This document shows positions 51,253-59,662 of a stretch of DNA of 64,000 bases, piece by piece (positions within the stretch are counted from its first letter, which is position 1; the number at the start of each line of letters is the position of its first letter). Both the position numbers and the translations under genes were made by a program. Origin of the DNA: PALSA-1353 sp050014015 (GTDB taxonomy: Bacteria > Planctomycetota > Phycisphaerae > Tepidisphaerales > Tepidisphaeraceae). Under the pieces are notes generated by a model, which saw nothing but the letters and a program-made list of their open reading frames with translations, was not told where the DNA came from and ran no database searches. Location of the stretch: assembly GCA_050014015.1 (NCBI GenBank), contig JBEKEC010000012.1:21162-85161 (forward strand). The letters are read 5' to 3'.

Positions 51253-52218
51253 ATGGTGGAGAAGCTGGTGATTCTGGGGCTGGTGATGGCGGGCATCGGT
51301 ATCGCGGCCAGCGGGGCGGTGATCGTGATCATGGCCAGGATGCTGTTGCGGCCCAAGCGAATGAGCGATTCCCGGGCGCTGGTGCTGCTGCACCGGCTGT
51401 CGCCGGCCGATCTGGGATTGGAATTTGAGAACGTCTCGTATCAGGTGATCGACGAACAGAGCGGCGGGAAGTTGAAAATAGCGGGGTGGTGGATTCCAAG
51501 CGGAAATGTCGGCGGTCGATGCGCGGTGATCCTGCACGGGTATTCGGATGCGAAGGTTGGGGGGATCGCCTGGGCGCCGTTGCTGCGATCGTTCGGATTC
51601 AACATTCTGGCGATCGACCTGCGTGCTCACGGTGAAAGCGGTGGGGCCAACACGTCGGCGGGGTTTTGGGAGCGGCACGACGTGAACCAGGTTCTGGACC
51701 AGACGAAAATTGAGCGGCCGGGTGATACGCGGCAGATTCTGCTGTTCGGGGTGAGCCTGGGCGCCGCGGTGGCGGCGGCGACGGCGGTGATGCGGGAGGA
51801 TCTGTGGGCGGTCATTCTGGAAAGCCCGTTCGCGACCTTTCGCCGCGCCACGGCCAAGCACGGGGACAACCTCGGCACACCGGGTCCGTTTTTTCAGGAG
51901 AGCGCGTTTCGGCTGGCGAGGTGGATCGCTGATGCCGATTTCGACGCGGTGAATCCGGTGGACACGATTCCGAAGATTGGGTGTCCGGTGATGGTGATCC
52001 AGTCGGGGGACGATCCGTTTCTATGGGAGGCGGACCGTGCGGCGGTGCGGCGGGCGGTGGAGTCTCGCGATTCAAAGCATGGTCCCAGCGTCTGTTGGGA
52101 GTTGCCGGGGGTTCATCATGTGGTGGGAATGCGGGAAGATCCGGAAGAATATCGGCGGCGAATCGAGGAATTCTTTTCGCGAGTCTTGCCAAACACGGTG
52201 GAAGTATGCGAAAAGTAG
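51253..52218 (+). CDS. Membrane-anchored alpha/beta hydrolase
   Basis: 321 residues from ATG 51253 (GGAG 9 bases upstream). One N-terminal membrane segment (about 5-28), then an alpha/beta-hydrolase fold: oxyanion-hole L-H-G-Y-S-D-A-K (about 93-100), D-L-R-A-H-G-E-S, nucleophile elbow F-G-V-S-L-G-A-A (Ser near 166), acid in Q-S-G-D-D-P-F near 255, and the catalytic His in V-H-H-V-V-G near 292. Such hydrolases (BAAT/dienelactone-like, S9-type) act on esters or amides; the substrate is unknown. Confidence 0.85.
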   Translation: MVEKLVILGLVMAGIGIAASGAVIVIMARMLLRPKRMSDSRALVLLHRLSPADLGLEFENVSYQVIDEQSGGKLKIAGWWIPSGNVGGRCAVILHGYSDAKVGGIAWAPLLRSFGFNILAIDLRAHGESGGANTSAGFWERHDVNQVLDQTKIERPGDTRQILLFGVSLGAAVAAATAVMREDLWAVILESPFATFRRATAKHGDNLGTPGPFFQESAFRLARWIADADFDAVNPVDTIPKIGCPVMVIQSGDDPFLWEADRAAVRRAVESRDSKHGPSVCWELPGVHHVVGMREDPEEYRRRIEEFFSRVLPNTVEVCEK

Positions 52219-52260
52219 GAGTTTCGGCGCGTGGCCAAGGATTTTTGCAAGCTCGGAAGA

Positions 52261-52314
52261 ACCCCCACCCCAACCCTCCCCCTGAGTACATGGGGAGGGG
52301 AAAGAGGTGGGGTT
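52261..52314. repeat. Palindromic repeat copy (PPPEY type)
   Basis: Matches one arm of the longer palindrome inside the OGT-like gene (56511-56610): CCCCCACCCCAACCCTCCCC then a GTAC-containing core and GGGGAGGGG. It encodes nothing here, lying between the hydrolase stop and the SNF2 gene start. Confidence 0.8.
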
Positions 52315-52356
52315 TCGCGAGAAATCATTGCCGCACCCGATTTTCGGAGAAAATAG

Positions 52357-55300
52357 TTGAGGGCACTTCAAGCGATTCAAAGCGACTTTTCGCGGAAGAC
52401 GCGTGAAAGCGGCGAGGACTATTACCGCCGCGGGGTGGTGGAGATCATCGACAGCCAGCCCAATCGGGTATTGGCGCGGGTGCAGGGTTCCAGACTGTAC
52501 GACGTGAACGTGGGATGGAGCGGGAGCGAATATTCGTACTTCTGCACCTGTCCGCACTACGAAGAACACGGGGAGTTGTGCAAGCACATCTGGGCGACGC
52601 TGCTGGCGGCGGAGTCGGGCGGGGTTCTTCCCGGAGCGGAGGATTTTCACGCGGTAGGCTCTGCCTCCGCAGATGAAACGGACGAAGAGGAGGAATACGT
52701 CCCGGAAATCCGCACGATGAAGCTGGGGAACCGGAAGGTGGATTTCGTGCACTTTCAGGAGCGGACCCGGCCTGCGCAGGAGCCGAAGAGACACGCGGTG
52801 TGGCGGCGGAGATTGGGGGAGTTGCGCTCGGATTGGCGATGGGAAATGAGAGGGCCACCCGACCCGTGGCCGGCGGGCAAGCAAATCGTTTATGCCATCG
52901 TCGCCGATGCCGACGGCGAGAAAGAGGAGCTAGTCCTGGAATTGTACTCGCGGCTGGCGGGGAAGGCGGGGGCGCCGAAACGGCTGCGGATGCAGAGGGA
53001 GCAGATCAACGTGCTTCCCGAGGCGGCGGATCGGGAACTGCTGGGGATGCTGGTTGGGATGGCGGCCGCGGCGGACTACGACTATACGGGCATAGCGGTT
53101 GCCAACCGATTGTGGATGCGAAGCGGCCGGGGTTCGGCGGAAATTTTTCGTAAGATGTGCCAGACCGGGCGATGCATGCTGATTGGGGGCGAGGGCGGTA
53201 AGCTTTGGCACCGCGCGGGCAATAAATTCAAGCCGTTGCAGTGGGATGAAGGGGAGCCGTGGCGGCTGCATCTGGCGTTGGTGTTGGATGAGGCGGGGAC
53301 GGAGTATCGGCTTCAGGGAGTGCTGAAGCGCGGGCCGGAGCGGCGGGACGTGAGCGAGGCGGGGCTGATGGTTCGCGGCGGGCTGGTGTTCATCGGGGAC
53401 AAAGTCTCGGCATTGGAGGACGACGGAGCGTATGGGTTCGTTCACCTTCTGCGGAGGGAACAGAATCTGACGGTGCCGGCGGAGCAGGGTGACCAACTGC
53501 TGGAGGAGTTGTTCGAGTTTTCCAGCGTTCCACCGCTGGAGCTTCCGGCAGCGATGCAAGTCGCCGAAGCGCGTCCCGCGCCGCGGCCGCGGCTGACGCT
53601 GAGGGCGCCGAACGGCTCGGGCGGACGAGCGGGCGACGATCGCCTCCGCTGCAAATTGGCGTTCGATTACGGCGAGCAGACCCTTTTGTACGGTGAGAAA
53701 GGCGCGGCGAGGTTCGATGCGAAACTGCGGCAAATCCTGTACCGGGATTTGGCGGCGGAGGAGGAGGCGGCGGCGCTGCTGAACGAGTTGGGGTTTCGGG
53801 CGGACACTGATTGGGAGGCCAAACCGCATGATTTCCGGCTTCTGCCGCGGCGGCTGCCCGCGGCGGTGCGGGCGTTGACGGCCCGGCAATGGCACGTGGA
53901 GGTCAGCGGGAAGGTTTACCGCCAGCCGGGAAAAATTCAGATTCACGTTTCCTCGGGCATCGACTGGTTCGAGTTAGATGGCCAGGCGGACTTCGAAGGC
54001 GTCAGCGTGAAAGTTCCCAAACTGCTGCAAGCCATCCGCAAGGGGGAAACGACGGTGGTGCTGGACGATGGAACCATGGGAATTCTTCCCGAGGAGTGGC
54101 TGAAGCGGTACGGGCTGCTGGCGGCGGTGGCGGACGTGAAGGACGAGGTCATCCAATTCACGAAGAATCAGGCGGGGCTGCTGGACGCGTTGTTGGCGGG
54201 GCTTGGCGAGACGAGCGTGGATGAGACGTTCGCGCGGGCCCGGGAGGAGCTGCGGCGATTCGAGGGTGTCCAGCCGATCGATCCGCCGCCGACGTTCAAC
54301 GGATTGCTCCGGCCATATCAGCGCGAGGGGCTGGGTTGGCTGAATTTTTTGAGGACGTTTGGGCTGAACGGATGCCTGGCGGACGACATGGGGCTGGGCA
54401 AGACGGTGCAGGTGCTGGCGTTGCTGGAGGATCGGCGGCGGCTGCGGCAACAACCTCGGGCGGAGGGACAGGAACCGATGGGGCCATCGCTGGTGGTGGT
54501 GCCGCGGTCGCTGGTGTTCAACTGGCACCAGGAGGCGGCGAAATTCGCGCCGCAACTTCGCGTGCTGGATCATGCAACGGCGGGCCGGCTGAGAACCGTG
54601 GACCATTTCCAGGACTTCGACGTGATCCTGACGACTTACGGCACGCTGCGGAACGACGTGACGCAATGGAACGACGTTCGGTTTGATTACGCGATCCTGG
54701 ACGAAGCGCAGTCGATCAAGAACGCGGCGAGCGAATCGGCGAAGGCGGCGCGGCTGCTGCGCGCGGACCACCGGCTGGCGCTTTCGGGCACGCCGGTGCA
54801 AAATCATCTGGGCGAATTGTGGAGCCTGCTGGAGTTCCTGAATCCGGGGATGCTGGGGGCATCGCGGGCGTTTGCGTCGCTGACGGCCAACGCGGATCGC
54901 GCCGCCAGCGTGGAAACGCGGCGGTTTCTCGCGGGCGCTTTGCGGCCGTTTATTCTTCGCCGCACGAAGGAGCAGGTCGCCGCCGACCTGCCGGAAAAGT
55001 TCGAGCAGACGATCTTCTGCGAGTTGGACAAGCCGCAGCGCGCTCTTTACGACGAATTGAAAGAGCATTACCGCCAATCGCTGCTGGGCCGGATCGAGAA
55101 GGAAGGGCTGGGCAAATCGAAGCTGCAAATCCTGGAGGCGTTGCTCAGGCTGAGGCAGGCGGCGTGTCATCCGGGCCTGCTGAACAAATCGCGCATCGAC
55201 GACGCCAGCGCCAAGCTCGACACGCTTTTGCCGCGGCTGGCGGAGGTGGCGGAGGAGGGGCACAAGACGATCGTCTTCTCGCAGTTCACGAGCTTTCTGG

Positions 55301-55713
55301 CGATCGTGAGAAAGAAGCTGGACGAGCAGGGCGGGGTGTATGAATACCTCGACGGCAAGACCCGCGACCGTCAGGAGCGCGTCAATCGGTTTCAGACGGA
55401 TGACAAGTGCAAGCTTTTCCTGGTCAGCCTGAAGGCCGGGGGACTGGGACTGAACCTGACGGCGGCGCAGTACGTTTTTTTGCTGGATCCTTGGTGGAAC
55501 CCGGCGGTCGAGGCCCAGGCGATCGACCGCGCACACCGCATCGGTCAGACGCAGCAGGTGTTCGCCTATCGCCTCATCGCCAAGGACACGGTGGAGGAGA
55601 AAGTCCTTCAACTCCAACAAGGGAAGCGCGAATTGGCCGACGCGATCATCAACGCGGACAACGCGCTGATCGGCAAGCTGGGGCGGGAAGAACTGGAATT
55701 GCTGCTGTCGTGA
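52357..55713 (+). CDS. SNF2 family helicase with SWIM zinc finger
   Basis: 1118 residues, probably from a TTG start preceded by GGAG. Residues 60-80 form a SWIM zinc finger (C63, C65, C75, H77 in Y-F-C-T-C-P-H-Y-E-E-H-G-E-L-C-K-H). A ~550-residue poorly conserved middle follows. The C-terminal motor is complete: Walker A D-D-M-G-L-G-K-T near 675, D-E-A-Q box, S-G-T-P-V-Q-N-H, then the helicase C domain with V-F-S-Q-F-T-S-F and motif VI Q-A-I-D-R-A-H-R-I-G-Q. Such proteins remodel protein-DNA complexes or act in DNA repair. The stop overlaps the start of the OGT-like gene by 4 bases (GTGA). Confidence 0.93.
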   Translation: MRALQAIQSDFSRKTRESGEDYYRRGVVEIIDSQPNRVLARVQGSRLYDVNVGWSGSEYSYFCTCPHYEEHGELCKHIWATLLAAESGGVLPGAEDFHAVGSASADETDEEEEYVPEIRTMKLGNRKVDFVHFQERTRPAQEPKRHAVWRRRLGELRSDWRWEMRGPPDPWPAGKQIVYAIVADADGEKEELVLELYSRLAGKAGAPKRLRMQREQINVLPEAADRELLGMLVGMAAAADYDYTGIAVANRLWMRSGRGSAEIFRKMCQTGRCMLIGGEGGKLWHRAGNKFKPLQWDEGEPWRLHLALVLDEAGTEYRLQGVLKRGPERRDVSEAGLMVRGGLVFIGDKVSALEDDGAYGFVHLLRREQNLTVPAEQGDQLLEELFEFSSVPPLELPAAMQVAEARPAPRPRLTLRAPNGSGGRAGDDRLRCKLAFDYGEQTLLYGEKGAARFDAKLRQILYRDLAAEEEAAALLNELGFRADTDWEAKPHDFRLLPRRLPAAVRALTARQWHVEVSGKVYRQPGKIQIHVSSGIDWFELDGQADFEGVSVKVPKLLQAIRKGETTVVLDDGTMGILPEEWLKRYGLLAAVADVKDEVIQFTKNQAGLLDALLAGLGETSVDETFARAREELRRFEGVQPIDPPPTFNGLLRPYQREGLGWLNFLRTFGLNGCLADDMGLGKTVQVLALLEDRRRLRQQPRAEGQEPMGPSLVVVPRSLVFNWHQEAAKFAPQLRVLDHATAGRLRTVDHFQDFDVILTTYGTLRNDVTQWNDVRFDYAILDEAQSIKNAASESAKAARLLRADHRLALSGTPVQNHLGELWSLLEFLNPGMLGASRAFASLTANADRAASVETRRFLAGALRPFILRRTKEQVAADLPEKFEQTIFCELDKPQRALYDELKEHYRQSLLGRIEKEGLGKSKLQILEALLRLRQAACHPGLLNKSRIDDASAKLDTLLPRLAEVAEEGHKTIVFSQFTSFLAIVRKKLDEQGGVYEYLDGKTRDRQERVNRFQTDDKCKLFLVSLKAGGLGLNLTAAQYVFLLDPWWNPAVEAQAIDRAHRIGQTQQVFAYRLIAKDTVEEKVLQLQQGKRELADAIINADNALIGKLGREELELLLS
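52651..52670. repeat. 20-base micro-hairpin, copy in SNF2 gene
   Basis: GCGGTAGGCTCTGCCTCCGC, in frame (A-V-G-S-A-S-A). The outer pairs GCGG/CCGC replace GTGG/CCAC of the copies at 20489 and 57721. Confidence 0.7.
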
Positions 55714-57749
55714 ACATCGAGCAATCACTGCGAATCGCGATGGACCTTCACCAGCGTGGCCGGCTGTCGGAGGCGGAGGGGGAATACCGGCGGGTGCTGG
55801 GGGTTCAGCCCGGTCAGCCGGATGCGCTGCACCTGCTGGGCGTGCTGGTAAGCCAGCAGGGCAGACATGGCGAGGGTCTGGAGCTGATCGACCGGGCGAT
55901 CGGGATCAAGCCGGGCATCGCGGGATTTCACGGCAATCGAGGGAAGATTCTGGGGGCCCTGGGGCGCATCGACGAGTCTATCGCGGAGCATCGCAAGGCC
56001 GCGGCGCTCGAGCCGAGGTCGTATCAGTTGCACTACAGCCTTGGCGCGGCGCTTCAGGACGCGGGCCGGCCCGAGGAGGCGATTGCCGCCTATCTCAACG
56101 CGCTGAAGCTGAATCCGAACGACGGCATGACGTTCAACAACCTCGGCCTGGCGCTGAATTCGTGCGGCCGGGGCGATGAGGCGATGGTGGCGCTGGAACA
56201 GGCCAGGAGACTCCTGCCCAATTCGGCAAACGTTCACACCAACCTGGCAAAGCTGTGGATGGAGCGTGCCGCGCATGATGAGGCGATGGCCAGCTTTGAC
56301 CGTGCGCTGGCGCTGGAGCCGCCGACGGCCATGCGGGTCAGCAGCCGGATCGCGTCGATGCAATATCATCCGCGTTACGACGGGGCGGCGTTGCTGGCGG
56401 CGGCGCGGCGGTGGGACGAGCAATTCTCCCCGCCGCCGGGTCCGTCGATCGGCCGGCACGGCAATCCCGATGCGCCGGGGGCGCGTGACGCGTTCTGCAA
56501 AGTGATCCCCCCTCCCCTGGTACTCCGGGGGAGGGCTGGGGTGGGGGTGGAACGCCGATTGGCCGACGAAAACCCCCACCCTGACCCTCCCCCGGAGTAC
56601 CAGGGGAGGGAAAGAAAGAGCTTGCAGGATGTGTCACACGCCGGCGCGACGGGAAGCATGCGCCGGCTGCGGATCGGTTACGTTTCGCCGGACCTTCGGC
56701 ATCACGCCGTCGGGCGGTGCATGCTGTCGCTGCTTCCTTTCCACGACCGCGAGGCATTTGAGATTCATTGTTACGCCAGCGTGGCGCGCGAAGACGAGAT
56801 GTCGGCGAAGCTGCGGGCGTCGGCGGCCAGATGGCGCAACATCCACCGGCTCGACGACGCCCAGGCCGTCGAGGTCATCCGCGCCGACGGCATCGACATT
56901 CTGGTCGACCTGGCGGTGCATACCGAGGGCAATCGGCTGGGGGTGTTCGCCCGCAAGCCCGCGCCGGTTCAGATCACGTACCTGGGCACTTGCTCGACGA
57001 CGGGGCTGAGCGCGATGGATTATCGTCTGTCCGATCCGTACGTCGATCCACCGGAGAACGAGCTGTCGGATTACAGCGAGCGGACGATTCGCCTGCCGCG
57101 GACGCATTTGTGTTACGAGCCTCTGGAGCCGACGCCGGAGGTTTCGCCGCCGCCGGCGGCGAGCGCGGGCAACGTCACGTTCGGATGTTTGAATAATTTC
57201 ATGAAATGCTCGGTCGATGCGCTGGAGACGTGGGTCAGAATCCTTCGGTCGGCGCCGGGATCGAGGCTCATTCTCCACGCGCCACCGGGCAAAGCGCGGG
57301 AGGATGTCCGCGGCCGATTCGATCGGGCCGGGATATCGCCGAATCGCCTGGAGTTTGTGAGCCGGGATGATTGGCCGCGAACTTACGGGCGGATCGACGT
57401 CGCGTTGGACCCGTTTCCGTATAATGGGGCGATCACCACCTGCGACGCCCTGTGGATGGGCGTGCCGGTGGTCACGCTGTCCGGCCGCACGGCGGTGGGA
57501 CGGCTTGGGCGATGTATCCTGTCGAACGCCGGTTTGCCGGAATTGGTCGCCGCCACGCCGGAGGAATATGAGAGCATCGCGCTGGACCTGGCGAGCGATC
57601 TCGGCCGGTTGAGCAAGCTCCGCGCGGAACTGCGCCCGCGCATGGCCGCCTCACCGCTGATGAATCCGCGGCGATTAGCGGCGGACATCGAATCGGCGTT
57701 CGGCCGGGCGTGGCGGGATAGTGGAAGGCTTCGCCTCCACAACGGATAA
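55710..57749 (+). CDS. TPR protein with O-GlcNAc transferase (GT41)-type catalytic domain
   Basis: 679 residues from the GTG at 55710 overlapping the SNF2 stop. About six TPRs (residues 10-230, A-E-G-E-Y-R-R-V-L-G-V-Q-P and similar), then the GT41/SPINDLY catalytic half: L-R-I-G-Y-V-S-P-D-L-R-x-H-A-V near 315, Q-I-T-Y-L-G-T-C near 425, D-Y-R-L-S-D-P-Y, F-G-C-L-N-N-F-M-K and A-L-D-P-F-P-Y-N-G. Transfers a sugar to Ser/Thr of proteins; bacterial substrates are unknown. Residues about 268-301 are encoded by an inserted palindromic repeat (N-P-H-P-D-P-P-P-E-Y-Q-G-R-E). The C-terminus is encoded by another micro-hairpin. ruvC starts 3 bases after the stop. Confidence 0.9.
   Translation: MNIEQSLRIAMDLHQRGRLSEAEGEYRRVLGVQPGQPDALHLLGVLVSQQGRHGEGLELIDRAIGIKPGIAGFHGNRGKILGALGRIDESIAEHRKAAALEPRSYQLHYSLGAALQDAGRPEEAIAAYLNALKLNPNDGMTFNNLGLALNSCGRGDEAMVALEQARRLLPNSANVHTNLAKLWMERAAHDEAMASFDRALALEPPTAMRVSSRIASMQYHPRYDGAALLAAARRWDEQFSPPPGPSIGRHGNPDAPGARDAFCKVIPPPLVLRGRAGVGVERRLADENPHPDPPPEYQGRERKSLQDVSHAGATGSMRRLRIGYVSPDLRHHAVGRCMLSLLPFHDREAFEIHCYASVAREDEMSAKLRASAARWRNIHRLDDAQAVEVIRADGIDILVDLAVHTEGNRLGVFARKPAPVQITYLGTCSTTGLSAMDYRLSDPYVDPPENELSDYSERTIRLPRTHLCYEPLEPTPEVSPPPAASAGNVTFGCLNNFMKCSVDALETWVRILRSAPGSRLILHAPPGKAREDVRGRFDRAGISPNRLEFVSRDDWPRTYGRIDVALDPFPYNGAITTCDALWMGVPVVTLSGRTAVGRLGRCILSNAGLPELVAATPEEYESIALDLASDLGRLSKLRAELRPRMAASPLMNPRRLAADIESAFGRAWRDSGRLRLHNG
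56511..56610. repeat. Palindromic repeat inserted in frame in the OGT-like gene
   Basis: Left arm 56511-56548 and right arm 56572-56610 are nearly perfect complements (both contain CTCCCC, a GGTACTCC or GGAGTACC core and GGGTGGGGGT or its complement), around a ~23-base spacer. It adds about 33 residues between the TPR and catalytic domains without breaking the frame. A related half-copy is at 52261-52314. Confidence 0.88.
57721..57740. repeat. 20-base micro-hairpin, copy at 3' end of OGT-like gene
   Basis: Identical to 20489-20508. It encodes the last residues of the protein, in a different frame from the purQ copy. Confidence 0.75.
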
Positions 57750-57752
57750 TCC

Positions 57753-58241
57753 ATGCGAATACTTGGCATCGATCCCGGCCTGAGAATCAGCGGCTACGGC
57801 GTGGTGGATTTCGGGCTGGGTCAGCCCAGGCTCGTCGACGGCGGGGTAATTCGCCTGACGGTCAAGGCATCGCTGGCGGGGCGGCTGGTTGAACTGGAAT
57901 CGGAATTGAACGCATTGTTCGACGAGTTCAAGCCGGACATCTGCGCGGTGGAACAGTTGTACTCGCATTACAACCATCCGCGTACGGCGATCCTGATGGG
58001 CCACGCGCGCGGCGTGATTCTTCTGGCGGCCGAGCGGCGGAAGGTGCGGATCGAGCAATTCTCGGCCAATCGAATCAAGCAATCGGTGGTGGGGCACGGA
58101 CATGCGGGAAAATCCCAGGTGCAGAAAGCGATCCAGCAAATTTGGCGGTTGAAATCGCCGCCGCAGCCGCCGGACGTGGCGGATGCGCTGGCGGTGGCGC
58201 TGTGTTGCGGGAGGATGATATCGAGCATTCGGGGCGGGTGA
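57753..58241 (+). CDS. ruvC: Holliday junction resolvase RuvC
   Basis: 162 residues. The RNase-H-like fold has the four catalytic acids: D7 in G-I-D-P-G-L, E67 in V-E-Q-L-Y, D141 and D144 in D-V-A-D-A-L-A. RuvC cuts Holliday junctions migrated by RuvAB. It begins 3 bases after the OGT-like stop, so it is transcribed with that unit. ruvA and ruvB follow only after the opposite-strand pair 58257-59506. Confidence 0.95.
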   Translation: MRILGIDPGLRISGYGVVDFGLGQPRLVDGGVIRLTVKASLAGRLVELESELNALFDEFKPDICAVEQLYSHYNHPRTAILMGHARGVILLAAERRKVRIEQFSANRIKQSVVGHGHAGKSQVQKAIQQIWRLKSPPQPPDVADALAVALCCGRMISSIRGG

Positions 58242-58256
58242 ACCGAGCTATCGCGG

Positions 58257-59048
58257 TTAACCAGCCCTCCTCAAGATTTGCGCGAATTCATCAGGTTCTG
58301 ACCACCGCGCGATTCGGGAAAGAGACCTGACTAGCGCGAAATCTTGATCGGCCCACACGTCGGCAGTGTCATCAAAAAGCGACACGAATTCCGTTGGATT
58401 CTGACCAGTGCGGAGGTTCGACAAGTCGTACCATGCGGTTACGACATGCTCCGTCACCGCCCTCGCGGCAGACCTGCTTCCGGTTGCCAGCACATAAATG
58501 AGTGAACTTTGCACATCTGTTCTTGCGTGAAAGTGCGGAGTCCATATACGGCCGGAGCGCCCCGGTAGTCGAGGAACCTTTTCAAATGCGATCTTCTGTT
58601 CGATCAAATACTCTTCCACTTCTTCCGTCACGGACTCAACGGCCCTGTTGCGGAAGGAAAGCCATAGATCCGAAACGCGAAGCGAAGCCTGCGCAACCCG
58701 GGTTGCCACGTCCGCGAAGGCGTTATTGTTTTCATATCGTGCTTGCAGCATGCCCTTGAAAAACTCGACATTGTGCGTCATGCAGATATCTGAAATCATT
58801 GCGGCCTGCCGCGGCGTGCGGCGGGGAGAAACAGTCTGCCCCCGTAGCCATCGAATTGTTTCGCCCAAGTCGCTAATCGTTCCGCCAACTCCGTCCAAAC
58901 GCGGTTTTACAAACAAGTCGATGGAGTCCCCGTCTGGGTACAGATATGGAGTGCGCACGCGGGTGAAATCCCCGTGTGGAGAACACACAAAAAGACGGCT
59001 TAGCGTGGCCGCCAAAATCTCGCACGGATTTTGTGCCGTCGCCGTCAT
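58257..59048 (-). CDS. DUF1828-type domain protein
   Basis: 263 residues. The N-terminal ~95 (D-F-T-R-V-R-T-P-Y-L-Y-P-D-G-D-S-I-D-L-F-V-K ... T-I-S-D-L-G-E-T-I-R-W-L) match the DUF1828 pattern: a TPxxD.DxIxLYVK strand pair followed by (I/L)SDxGxT. The C-terminal part (E-Y-L-I-E-Q-K-I ... T-P-H-F-H-A-R-T-D-V-Q-S-S-L-I) resembles the companion DUF1829. Function unproven. Its ATG shares one base with the stop of the upstream gene, so the two are strictly coupled, and both lie on the minus strand inside the ruv locus. Confidence 0.75.
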   Translation of the reverse strand: MTATAQNPCEILAATLSRLFVCSPHGDFTRVRTPYLYPDGDSIDLFVKPRLDGVGGTISDLGETIRWLRGQTVSPRRTPRQAAMISDICMTHNVEFFKGMLQARYENNNAFADVATRVAQASLRVSDLWLSFRNRAVESVTEEVEEYLIEQKIAFEKVPRLPGRSGRIWTPHFHARTDVQSSLIYVLATGSRSAARAVTEHVVTAWYDLSNLRTGQNPTEFVSLFDDTADVWADQDFALVRSLSRIARWSEPDEFAQILRRAG

Positions 59049-59506
59049 CAGAAAAGCTCGCTTTGTAACGCGGGGACAGGTTGCAACTGCCCTCGGTGCC
59101 GGATTTTAGCCTCTTGGCAGAACTGAGTCCATACCGCCCTCGGATTTGTCGCTGGTTCAGTAATGTCAGGAGGAACGTAGGCCACTTTGTCCCGATATTC
59201 TTCTGTCCACGCGTGCTTATGTTTTTCGCCAATCAGTTGGCCTGTATCGGGATTTCGATGGTCCTTTCCTAAGTCCAGCGCATAGATGCGTCCCTCTGTT
59301 TTCGATATGACCGCGAAGGTGAGTGCTCCGATCAATCGGTTGTAACTTCCCTTGATGAATAGCGGCCATCCGACATCCGATTCCACCTCTGCGCGAAATT
59401 CAACTGACGGCGAATGATCTTCGTCCTCGCTCCAGGTAATATCTCCAACAATTGTCTTCGTGGAGTTGCTCAGAATTGCTTCAAACTCTGGCTTTGTCAG
59501 GGCCAT
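59048..59506 (-). CDS. DUF6978-like protein, partner of the DUF1828 gene
   Basis: 152 residues. It starts M-A-L-T-K-P-E-F-E-A-I-L; the later R-I-Y-A-L-D-L-G-K-D-H-R-N-P, H-K-H-A-W-T-E-E-Y-R-D-K-V-A-Y-V-P-P-D-I and F-C-Q-E-A-K-I agree with what I recall of the DUF6978 family, whose His-rich centre could bind metal. Role unknown. It is the first gene of the two-gene unit with DUF1828. The gap between it and ruvA contains only the ruvA promoter. Confidence 0.65.
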   Translation of the reverse strand: MALTKPEFEAILSNSTKTIVGDITWSEDEDHSPSVEFRAEVESDVGWPLFIKGSYNRLIGALTFAVISKTEGRIYALDLGKDHRNPDTGQLIGEKHKHAWTEEYRDKVAYVPPDITEPATNPRAVWTQFCQEAKIRHRGQLQPVPALQSELF

Positions 59507-59624
59507 GATCGGGAACTATAACAGCACTTGCACCGAGGTTCCAAACGAATCCGATTCGTCCCTTATCTGCCACTGAAAATCAGATTTGGGAATTGCCGTG
59601 AATGGCTCCCGCCGGCGGCGAGCA

Positions 59625-59653
59625 TTGCGCCGATGGGGGGGATCGGCTAAGAT
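59625..59653 (+). promoter_or_regulatory. ruvA promoter
   Basis: -35 TTGCGC (59625-59630), 17 bases, -10 TAAGAT (59648-59653), 9 bases to the ATG at 59663. This separate promoter would compensate for the loss of read-through from ruvC. Confidence 0.6.
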
Positions 59654-59662
59654 GACGGGGAC

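Noticed and set aside
53974..55728. 584-codon frame opposite the SNF2 gene
   Set aside because: Composition of an antisense shadow; the helicase motifs are on the plus strand.
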